From: Cellvibrio fontiphilus_A
GTDB lineage: Bacteria > Pseudomonadota > Gammaproteobacteria > Pseudomonadales > Cellvibrionaceae
Assembly: GCF_042646205.1 (NCBI RefSeq)
Contig: NZ_JBHRTF010000006.1
Span: 434,001 to 498,000, forward strand
Reading direction: 5' to 3'
Length of the DNA stretch: 64,000 nt
Shown: positions 28,601 through 34,259 of the stretch, in pieces
Layout of the letters: each line of letters opens with the position of its first letter
Position numbering within the stretch: the first letter of the stretch is position 1
The notes under the pieces: generated by a model
Database searches by the model: none
What the model saw: the letters and a program-made list of their open reading frames with translations, nothing else
Told to the model about the DNA's origin: nothing
Translations under genes and position numbers: made by a program

Positions 28601-29566
28601 GGCCGCGATTTAGCACCACTGCGCGATAAATATCGCGAGCGTGTGCAACAAAATATTCAATCGGCGGCAACCAATATTGAGCGCGAGGGTATTACCAGTT
28701 GGGATTTCCCCGAACTGCCGCAGGCGATTCAATTGCCCCGTGGCGGCATCAGTATTCGAGCTTATCCCGCTTTGGTGGACAAACAGAGTTCGGTTGCTTT
28801 GCAGGTGCTGGATAATCCATTACAGGCCTTGGATATAAGCCAGCGCGGTATAAGCCGCTTGATTTTTTTGTCCTTGAATCAAACGGTAAAATATTTGCAA
28901 AAGGAATTATTAAAAGGGCAGGAAGTCGCGCTCACCCTTGCGGGCATAGGCAACCGTGAGCATGTGGCGGATGATCTTATTATGGCGGCGATAAAACAGC
29001 TGGCAGTGCCGGATCAGCAACAACTGCCGCGCACCCATGCTGAGTTTGAAAACCGGGTTGAATTGGCAAAAGAAAAATTAATTGTACAGGCACAGGACTT
29101 GGCCAATCAGCTGGTTGCTGCGTTAAAACTCTTGGTCGAGGTAAAAAAGCAACTCAAGCAACAAAAAAATATGCTGATGTTGGCGTTCACCATCAGTGAT
29201 ATCAATCAGCAGTTGGGAGAATTATTTTACCCTGGCCTGGTGTACAAAACCCCGGCAATTTGGCTGCAGCAGTATGCAAAATACTTGCGCGGTATCCAGC
29301 AGCGCCTGGAGAAGGCCGCGCTCAATGTGCAAAAAGATAAGCTGCAGCTGGCGGAAATTGCACCGCATTGGCAGCGTTTAGTGGATTATCTGGCCAAAGA
29401 AGGCGATTATCGACTGGTGCAAAATAGTGACTTGCAAGACTATCGCTGGTGGATTGAGGAGCTGCGTATCTCCCTGTTTGCTCAAACCCTCAAGACCCTG
29501 GTGCCCGTTTCACACAAGCGTTTGGATAAACAGTGGGAGCAGGCTATGCTAAAAGCCCAAGCATGA
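25604..29566 (+). CDS. hrpA: ATP-dependent RNA helicase HrpA
   Basis: A 1320-residue DEAH-box helicase with Walker A GETGSGKTT, TQPRRIAA, DEAHERS, the SAT motif and the motif V/VI regions (ATNVAETSITVPG, QRKGRCGR). Helicase-associated HA2 and OB domains follow, then the long C-terminal DUF3418 region that distinguishes HrpA from HrpB. Length matches E. coli HrpA (1300). In E. coli it processes daa fimbrial mRNA and rescues stalled ribosomes on mRNA. The ATG at 25604 lacks a good ribosome-binding site; an in-frame ATG at 25649 is an alternative. Monocistronic; the buf operon follows after 52 bases. Confidence 0.96.
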   Translation: MSNIWLTYKQSIVNVMGADQYKLVRRLSEIEKLARAEKPYSDALEKWQAQLARSQARVQARMALVPEQIEFPPLPVCEKRDEIAQIIANHQVVVLAGETGSGKTTQIPKICLSIGRGVKGLIGHTQPRRIAANTVANRIAEELKTTLGDKVGYQVRFSDQSTENTLIKVMTDGILLAEIQNDPFLNKYDTLIIDEAHERSLNIDFLLGYLKQLLPKRPDLKLIITSATIDLERFSQHFNNAPIIEVSGRTYPVEVWYRPLYEFENSDDSEAEPDQYAAIVDAVHEIELHEKTGSGQRGGDILVFLSGEREIREAAEALRKAQFAHMEVIPFYARLSLAEQQNVFAPHTGRRIVLATNVAETSITVPGIRYVIDPGFARISRYSYRTKVQRLPIEPVSQASANQRKGRCGRIAEGICIRLYSEEDFNSRPAFTDAEILRTNLAAVILQMLQLRMGDIHKFPFIDAPDHRLISDGFKLLEELHAVNSKNQLTPVGQQLSKLPLDPRLARMLLSAQEQSCVRELLIIASALSVQDPRERPVEKQQAADQMHRRFWAEHSDFLGFVSLWDYFETQRQALSQNQLRKLCKKEFLSYLRLREWRDVHHQLCVAVKDLGIRVNSEPANYEAIHKALLTGLLGNLGFNHEEREYLGARNRKFAIFPGSSLAKKTPKWIMAAELIETSKLFAHTVAKIEPEWVIAAAEHLVKRQHFEPHYDSRSGQVMVYEKITLYGLTIVEKKSVSYSHIDPAQCREVFIRAALVEGQYDQHPKRKSLRNKNPDSDFFAHQQQLLAELEELESKARRRDILVDEQVIFDFYNERIPAQVVNLTGFEAWRKKAEQQNPKVLFLTREILMRHGAGDITQAQFPNELEWRGMVFPLSYHFEPNHAFDGVSIHVPMSVLHQVPEHRLEWLVPGMLREKCINLIKSLPKNLRKHFVPVPDVVDKILAVLAPDNKPLSEALGVQLKRLTGVDIPKEAWLETSVDDYYRFNIHVVDDKGKIIASGRDLAPLRDKYRERVQQNIQSAATNIEREGITSWDFPELPQAIQLPRGGISIRAYPALVDKQSSVALQVLDNPLQALDISQRGISRLIFLSLNQTVKYLQKELLKGQEVALTLAGIGNREHVADDLIMAAIKQLAVPDQQQLPRTHAEFENRVELAKEKLIVQAQDLANQLVAALKLLVEVKKQLKQQKNMLMLAFTISDINQQLGELFYPGLVYKTPAIWLQQYAKYLRGIQQRLEKAALNVQKDKLQLAEIAPHWQRLVDYLAKEGDYRLVQNSDLQDYRWWIEELRISLFAQTLKTLVPVSHKRLDKQWEQAMLKAQA

Positions 29567-29618
29567 TTGGTGTTGGCCCAGCTATACTTTTTCCGTTATT
29601 AACTACGAAGGAGCTTTT

Positions 29619-29942
29619 ATGAATAACAAAATTACTTCCATGTCCGCATTAATGGGTGTTGCATTAGGTGCTTCTGCAACCCTAACTCCGGTGGTAGCGG
29701 CAGATGCCGGCTTTTCCGCCCAAGCGCTGAATGCGGGTTACACACTCGCCCACAATCACACCGAAAAAGCAGACGGTGAGCATAAATGCGGTGAAGCAAA
29801 ATGTGGCGCTGAACACAAAAAAGCAGAGGGTGAAGGCAAGTGTGGCGAGGGCAAATGCGGTGCCGAGAAAAAAGCCGAAGGCGAGGGTAAGTGTGGCGAA
29901 GGTAAGTGCGGTGCCGATAAAACCGAGAAAAAAGCTGAGTAA
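29619..29942 (+). CDS. bufA: Bufferin-type metallophore precursor (BufA/HvfA-like)
   Basis: A 107-residue precursor: signal peptide (residues 1-28, ending PVVAA), a short spacer, then a Lys/Glu/Gly-rich low-complexity tail with six cysteines, all in XXKCG context: one EHKCG, one EAKCG and four EGKCG. The tail contains a duplicated 17-residue unit. Known HvfA and bufferin precursors carry such EGKCG repeats; the DUF692 enzyme with its DUF2063 partner oxidises the cysteines to heterocycles, giving a copper-buffering periplasmic peptide. That this peptide is modified and binds copper is inferred from the family and from bufB and bufC directly downstream. AAGGAG lies before the ATG. Confidence 0.9.
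   Translation: MNNKITSMSALMGVALGASATLTPVVAADAGFSAQALNAGYTLAHNHTEKADGEHKCGEAKCGAEHKKAEGEGKCGEGKCGAEKKAEGEGKCGEGKCGADKTEKKAE
29823..29924 (+). repeat. Two tandem 51-base repeats in bufA
   Basis: Units 29823-29873 and 29874-29924 encode the same 17-residue block with two EGKCG motifs each. Differences between them are mostly third-base changes, so the copies are not a recent exact duplication and the protein sequence has been kept. Confidence 0.85.
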
Positions 29943-29944
29943 CC

Positions 29945-30790
29945 TTGTCGTTGCCATCTGCTAGCTACACTGCCGCTGTCTCTGGCGCGGGCTTGGGCCT
30001 GCGCCGGAGTTTGCTGGGTAGTCTTGAACATACAACACCGGAAGATATTCAGTTTTTGGAAGTGGCGCCAGAAAATTGGATTAATCTTGGCGGCCGTCTG
30101 GGTAAAAAAATTCGCAGCTATACCGAGCGTTTTCCATTTGTTTGCCACGGTTTGTCCCTCTCCATAGGCTCCCCTGCACCGTTAAATACCGAACTACTTC
30201 GTGCAATAAAAACCTTTATGCAAGTGCACGGTATTCGCTATTACAGCGAGCATTTAAGTTATTGCTCCGATGATGGTCAGCTTTACGATTTACTACCTAT
30301 CCCTTTTACCGAAGAAGCAGTGAATTACGTTGCTGATCGCATCTTGCAAGCTCAGGATATTCTTGGCCAGCGTATCGCCCTGGAAAATTCCTCCTATTAT
30401 TGCGCGCCGCAACAAGAAATGAGTGAAAGTGAATTTATTAATGCGGTCATTAAAAAATCTGACTGTGCGCTCTTACTCGATGTGAATAATATTTACGTTA
30501 ATAGCGTTAATCATGGCTACGATCCTTATGAGTTTTTAGCCAGTCTGCCCGGTGAACGAACGGCCTATATTCATATTGCAGGGCATTATCACGAGGCAGA
30601 AGATTTGCGTGTGGATACCCACGGCACTGCAGTAATTGACCCTGTGTGGAATTTGCTTGAACGCACCTACAGCATTTTTGGTGTGAAACCAACTTTGTTG
30701 GAGCGCGATTTTAATATCCCACCTTTGGCTGAGTTAATGGCCGAATTGGAGTGCATTAAACGTTGCCAAAAACAGGCGGTGTTGCCATGA
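29945..30790 (+). CDS. bufB: DUF692 multinuclear non-heme iron enzyme (BufB/HvfB/MbnB-like)
   Basis: A 281-residue TIM-barrel DUF692 enzyme, family of MbnB and HvfB, which use two or three iron atoms and O2 to modify cysteines in a peptide precursor. The start GAGLGLRR, likely metal ligands H68 (FVCHGLS), H103 (YYSEHLSY), E147 (ALENSS), D179 (LLLDVNN), H210 (YIHIAGH), D224 and H226 (VDTHG) and E253 (LLERD) are visible. The start is a non-ATG codon: TTG at 29945, three bases after the bufA stop, or TTG at 29951; no in-frame ATG is available near the conserved N terminus. It overlaps bufC by four bases. Confidence 0.92.
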   Translation: MSLPSASYTAAVSGAGLGLRRSLLGSLEHTTPEDIQFLEVAPENWINLGGRLGKKIRSYTERFPFVCHGLSLSIGSPAPLNTELLRAIKTFMQVHGIRYYSEHLSYCSDDGQLYDLLPIPFTEEAVNYVADRILQAQDILGQRIALENSSYYCAPQQEMSESEFINAVIKKSDCALLLDVNNIYVNSVNHGYDPYEFLASLPGERTAYIHIAGHYHEAEDLRVDTHGTAVIDPVWNLLERTYSIFGVKPTLLERDFNIPPLAELMAELECIKRCQKQAVLP

Positions 30791-31527
30791 ACAGCTTCCA
30801 GCAAACGCAATTAGATTTTACGCGTTATTTGCGCGCACCCGCTGAACAACCCTTGCCGGTTGGTGTTGAACAGCGGCGCATGGAGATTTATCGCGACCTT
30901 ATTTATAACAATATTGAAAATTTAATCGTTGGGGTTTTCCCGGTGCTGCGCTCACTGGTTGCTGATTCGCAATGGCATTGCCTGATACGCGAATTTATTA
31001 AACAGCACCGCTGCCAAACCCCTTATTTTTTAGAAATCAGTGAAGAATTTTTACAATTTCTGGTGAAATCCCGTTATCTGGATAAAGATTTTCCTTTCAC
31101 CTGTGAATTGGCCCATTACGAATGGATTGAATTGGCGCTGGATACGAGCGAGGCAGAGCTGCCAAGCTACCAAAAGCTGCCTAATGATATTTTAGCCGCC
31201 ACTTTTTCTTTATCGCCCCTGGCTGTTACATTGCATTATCAATATCCGGTTCATAGAATCTCGCGGCAATTTAAACCGCTGGTGGCCGATCCAGTGAACT
31301 TGGTGGTTTATCGCAACCGCGATGACAAGGTTTGTTTTATGGAAGTGAATTCACTTACACAAAGGCTGCTGTATTTGATGCAAATCAATCCTGCCAGTGC
31401 TTTGGGTGAATTGCTAAACCGGATTGCTGCCGAATTGTGCCATGATCAGCCCTCTGTGCTAGAGGGCGAAGCTAAAGCGCTGGTAGCAGGGTTATGCGAA
31501 CTGGGTGTTATTTATCCCGCCGCTTAA
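30787..31527 (+). CDS. bufC: DUF2063 partner protein (BufC/HvfC-like)
   Basis: A 246-residue protein with the DUF2063 N-terminal domain (QLDFTRYLRAP, MEIYRDLIYNNIENLI, VFPVLRSLV) and a C-terminal winged-helix-like domain. DUF2063 proteins are the obligate partners of DUF692 enzymes and recognise the precursor peptide (compare HvfC and MbnC). The ATG at 30787 overlaps the bufB stop by four bases (ATGA), so it is translationally coupled; an upstream TTG is not needed. It completes a three-gene bufABC operon. The DoxX-family membrane protein (HvfD/BufD) often found with this operon is absent. Confidence 0.92.
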   Translation: MNSFQQTQLDFTRYLRAPAEQPLPVGVEQRRMEIYRDLIYNNIENLIVGVFPVLRSLVADSQWHCLIREFIKQHRCQTPYFLEISEEFLQFLVKSRYLDKDFPFTCELAHYEWIELALDTSEAELPSYQKLPNDILAATFSLSPLAVTLHYQYPVHRISRQFKPLVADPVNLVVYRNRDDKVCFMEVNSLTQRLLYLMQINPASALGELLNRIAAELCHDQPSVLEGEAKALVAGLCELGVIYPAA

Positions 31528-31544
31528 TCGGCTAGAATTGCCCG

Positions 31545-31563
31545 CTGTCATATTTCTGTAACT
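31545..31563 (+). promoter_or_regulatory. PHO box upstream of porin
   Basis: CTGTCATATTTCTGTAAC agrees with the PhoB consensus CTGTCATAWAWCTGTCAY at about 16 of 18 positions and shows the 11-base direct-repeat structure. A -10-like CATAAT (31573-31578) lies nine bases after it, the normal distance in PhoB-activated promoters, where the PHO box replaces the -35. Confidence 0.72.
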
Positions 31564-31588
31564 TTGTGTTCACATAATGGCAATAACA

Positions 31589-31606
31589 ATGACACACAAG
31601 TGTCAT
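31589..31606. promoter_or_regulatory. Perfect palindrome in the porin leader
   Basis: ATGACAC and GTGTCAT form a perfect seven-base inverted repeat with a four-base centre. It lies just after the predicted transcription start of the porin and could be an operator or an mRNA 5' hairpin. No regulator is identified. Confidence 0.5.
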
Positions 31607-31669
31607 GTTTGACTCAACGACCCAGTGCTCAGGATATGAGTACTATTATCATCACTAGGAGACAACTCC

Positions 31670-32614
31670 ATGAAAAAATCATTACTGGCCTTTGCAGTGG
31701 CCTCTCTTTTCCCAATGGCTGCAGTTGCCGACGTTGTAGTTTACGGTAAGGCAAACGTTTCTATTCAGCATGCTGATGAGCAAGCAGCAGACGATAGCCA
31801 GGTTGAATTGGTTAGCAATGCTTCACGTATTGGTGTGAAAGGTGGTGAGGAGATTAATTCCAGCCTGAAAGTCATTTATCAATTCGAATATCAAACAGAA
31901 GTGGACGATGGTACCAATGGTTCTCAAACCTTTGGTCAGCGCAATATTTACCTCGGCTTGCAAGGTACTGCTGGTACCTTTATCGGCGGTCATTTTGATA
32001 CCCCCACCAAGGTTGCTCAAGAAAAAGTAGATTTGTTCAATGACCTTGAAGGTGACATCACCCAGATTTTCAAAGGTGAAATTCGCGCAAGCAATATCGT
32101 TCAATACACCACCCCAACCTTTGGTGACGGTTTTGCTGGTTCGGTTGCTTATGTAACTGAAGAGAACAATGGTACTACCCCAAGAACGGGTGATGGTGCA
32201 GGTGTTTCTGCATCCTTTGGTTACACATCGCCAGTGTTCTACGTGGGTGTTGCTATGGACCAAGACGTAGAAGCCGAAGATACCGATCTGGTTCGTTTGG
32301 TGGGACGCTTGAATGTTGGTGCTTTCCAATTCGGTCTGTTGGCAGAAAACTATGACAACGGTATTGTTGATGAAGACGGTGCTTTGGTTTCAGCTTTGTG
32401 GAATCTGACTGATAAGTGGGCGGCAAAAGCGCAATACGGTCAGTCAGAAGTTAAAATGGCTGATGGTGAAACTGCAAGTATTGGCCTTGATTATAAAATG
32501 ACAAAAGCAGCTACTCTCTACTCTTACATCACCACGGTAGAAAATGACGTGATTGCTCCTGCAGCACAGCGCGACGACACCTATGTTGGTGTAGGCATGG
32601 ATTTTAAATTCTAA
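31670..32614 (+). CDS. Gram-negative porin, candidate phosphate-regulated
   Basis: A 314-residue porin. Signal peptide MKKSLLAFAVASLFPMAAVA is followed by a 16-strand barrel with the general porin signature VVVYGKANVSIQ, SRIGVKGGEEI, FGQRNIYLGLQG and the acidic loop-3 region, ending in GMDFKF with the terminal Phe needed for BAM insertion. AGGAG precedes the ATG. The upstream PHO box suggests induction under phosphate starvation, and therefore passage of phosphate or phosphate esters (PhoE/OprP-like role); the selectivity itself cannot be read from the sequence. A cUUCGg-loop terminator ends the gene. Confidence 0.92.
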   Translation: MKKSLLAFAVASLFPMAAVADVVVYGKANVSIQHADEQAADDSQVELVSNASRIGVKGGEEINSSLKVIYQFEYQTEVDDGTNGSQTFGQRNIYLGLQGTAGTFIGGHFDTPTKVAQEKVDLFNDLEGDITQIFKGEIRASNIVQYTTPTFGDGFAGSVAYVTEENNGTTPRTGDGAGVSASFGYTSPVFYVGVAMDQDVEAEDTDLVRLVGRLNVGAFQFGLLAENYDNGIVDEDGALVSALWNLTDKWAAKAQYGQSEVKMADGETASIGLDYKMTKAATLYSYITTVENDVIAPAAQRDDTYVGVGMDFKF

Positions 32615-32629
32615 TTCTGTGCTCTGTTG

Positions 32630-32663
32630 ATAACAAAGGGTGCTTCGGCACCCTTTGTTGTTT
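32630..32663 (+). terminator. Rho-independent terminator of porin
   Basis: Twelve-base stem AACAAAGGGTGC with its complement around a TTCG loop, followed by a T-rich stretch. Confidence 0.88.
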
Positions 32664-32693
32664 CTGGTAGATCGAGAAAATTGAGGTCAAACG

Positions 32694-33158
32694 ATGAAAA
32701 AATTATACAGCTCCCTGTTAGTAATCTGGCTGGCTAGCGGTGGTATACCTGCTGCATTTGCCGACGAGGAATGTGCTAATGCCGTTGATGCCGCTGACTC
32801 AATGAATGTCAACCAAAAGGAATGCGATTACAGCGATCAAGGATTAAATGGATTTTTGCAAAAAGCATTTAAAAAGGGTGAGGAGGGCGCGGTATTAAAC
32901 ACTTCCAATAATGAAAACCAAACCGCAGCTAATGCTGTGCCTATAGACCAGAACAAAAACGCAAGCCAGCTTGCACAAAACAGGATCTTGCAACTGAGTG
33001 CAGAGGTAGAAAGTTGGGCAAATGTTGCTTTGGTAAAGCAGCAAACCTTGCCAAAATTAATGGAGCGCTGTTCCAAGGGGTTCACTGTGGTAAGTGAAAG
33101 TTATTTGCCGTTAGCCATGGGGCGCCTTGAATTGCGTATTGAATACAAGTGTTTATAG
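32694..33158 (+). CDS. Periplasmic protein of unknown function
   Basis: A 154-residue protein I do not recognise. A clear signal peptide (MKKLYSSLLVIWLASGG, cleavage after AFA) is followed by a mature part with four Cys (two near the N terminus, two near the C terminus, probably disulfide-bonded), an Asn/Gln-rich linker, a helix and a C-terminal beta-like LGRLELRIEYKC. GAGG lies upstream of the ATG. It sits between a PHO-box porin and a TonB-C-like periplasmic protein, so a link to outer-membrane nutrient uptake is possible but only by position. Confidence 0.75.
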   Translation: MKKLYSSLLVIWLASGGIPAAFADEECANAVDAADSMNVNQKECDYSDQGLNGFLQKAFKKGEEGAVLNTSNNENQTAANAVPIDQNKNASQLAQNRILQLSAEVESWANVALVKQQTLPKLMERCSKGFTVVSESYLPLAMGRLELRIEYKCL

Positions 33159-33184
33159 CTTTGCTTAAAACCAGTTTCCCAAAT

Positions 33185-33217
33185 AAAAAAGGCCGCCAAT
33201 AAATGCGGCCTTTTTTA
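33185..33217. terminator. Bidirectional terminator between convergent genes
   Basis: AAAAAAGGCCGC and GCGGCCTTTTTT pair around an eight-base loop, serving the periplasmic-protein gene on the plus strand and the TonB-C-like gene on the minus strand. Confidence 0.88.
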
Positions 33218-33227
33218 TTACAACAGA

Positions 33228-33953
33228 TTATTTTTTGTAATTGACTACGGCGATGTAGTGCATAGCGGTGGGTTTATTTTCCACAAAGCCTGGAATAAAT
33301 TTGGATTTTTTCAGTGAGCTTTCGATGCTATCAGCATCGGCTTGTTTACGCAGCGCCGCTTCAATGGTGCTGACGGTTTCTACTTTTCCGTCGGCTTCAA
33401 TGTTGGCCATCACACGGGTCATTTTGCCTTCGGCAAAAAATAATTTACCGTCGCCGCGCTCTTTGGTGGTGTAGTGTGCGTACCAATCGCTGGTGTCCAA
33501 TCGCTCTTGTGGTGCGAAATAGTGAGTGCCGTATTTTGCTTGCAATGTGCCTAGGTTCGGCAGCAATACAATCGGTGCCTGGGTTCCGCCCAATGAGTAG
33601 ACAACACGCATTTGCATTCTCACTGGTACTGCTTTGCCATCGATAGTCGCGGGTTCAAAGGTGGCGGATTTCAGTGCAGACTCAGTAGTTTTTTGCATGG
33701 AAACCAACGGGCTGTTTTCGTAGCAATTAACGGCGTTGATATTGCCGGTGCTCATTACATCCGCCTGGCAATAAACGGCAACGGTATTTACACCCTCGCC
33801 AAAAGAGGCGGGCAGGGTAATCTGTTTAGTTAATGTTTCAGCTGCATTGCCGAAGTTAGCAGGGGTATAAGCAGTGGCGTAGCTCGCAAATGGAACTGCA
33901 GCCGCTACAATTGCCAGTGAGCGAATCAATTTTTTAAGAATATTGTTAGTCAT
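33228..33953 (-). CDS. Secreted protein with TonB C-terminal-like repeats
   Basis: A 241-residue protein with a cleavable signal peptide (ending PFASYATA) and no proline-rich spanning region. Two segments look like TonB C-terminal domains: TVAVYCQADVMSTGNINAVNC with a following helix and PATIDGKAVPVRMQMRVVY, and VMANIEADGKVETVSTI with a following helix and strand. The pattern (strand, GxV turn, helix, (F/A)xPA, strand) is that of energy-transducer TonB relatives; this is by eye. It is probably periplasmic, not a full TonB because it lacks a membrane anchor. GAGGAG precedes the ATG. It is encoded after, and on the same strand as, a receptor-lipoprotein pair. Confidence 0.7.
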   Translation of the reverse strand: MTNNILKKLIRSLAIVAAAVPFASYATAYTPANFGNAAETLTKQITLPASFGEGVNTVAVYCQADVMSTGNINAVNCYENSPLVSMQKTTESALKSATFEPATIDGKAVPVRMQMRVVYSLGGTQAPIVLLPNLGTLQAKYGTHYFAPQERLDTSDWYAHYTTKERGDGKLFFAEGKMTRVMANIEADGKVETVSTIEAALRKQADADSIESSLKKSKFIPGFVENKPTAMHYIAVVNYKK

Positions 33954-34053
33954 TTTAGTGCTCCTCGTGAATCAATAAACGGCAACCTGCACCCTTTCGG
34001 GTCAACGATCTCCGAACTCATTGTCAGATTAGCACCGGCCTTAGCACACTATT

Positions 34054-34071
34054 GTGAATAGTTTGTGACAA
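34054..34071 (-). promoter_or_regulatory. Weak PHO-like repeat upstream of the TonB-C-like gene
   Basis: On the minus strand TTGTCAC and TATTCAC are spaced by 11 bases. The first half matches CTGTCAY at six of seven positions, the second at four of seven. It is 100 bases before the start codon. Weak alone, but two better candidates lie in the same cluster. Confidence 0.3.
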
Positions 34072-34160
34072 TTTCAGGCCTAAACACAAAAAAGTTAAAA
34101 ATTTTTTGTTATTTGCACCGCTTTTATAAATATCCTTACGGTAGAAATAGTGGCAAGCGA

Positions 34161-34190
34161 AAAAAAGCCACCCGAAGGTGGCTTGTGCAA
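34161..34190 (-). terminator. Rho-independent terminator of the 897-residue receptor gene
   Basis: On the minus strand AAGCCACC, a TTCG loop, GGTGGCTT and then a T run, 70 bases after the receptor stop codon. Confidence 0.85.
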
Positions 34191-34259
34191 TCCTTTTAAA
34201 TAAATCTCCGTTAGATCCATTTCCGTATAGGCGGGACATCCTGTCTCTCTCTATCCTTT

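Noticed and set aside
29560..29618. Sigma-70 promoter TATACT before bufA
   Set aside because: No -35 at acceptable spacing; an ECF-type promoter is possible but could not be identified by eye.
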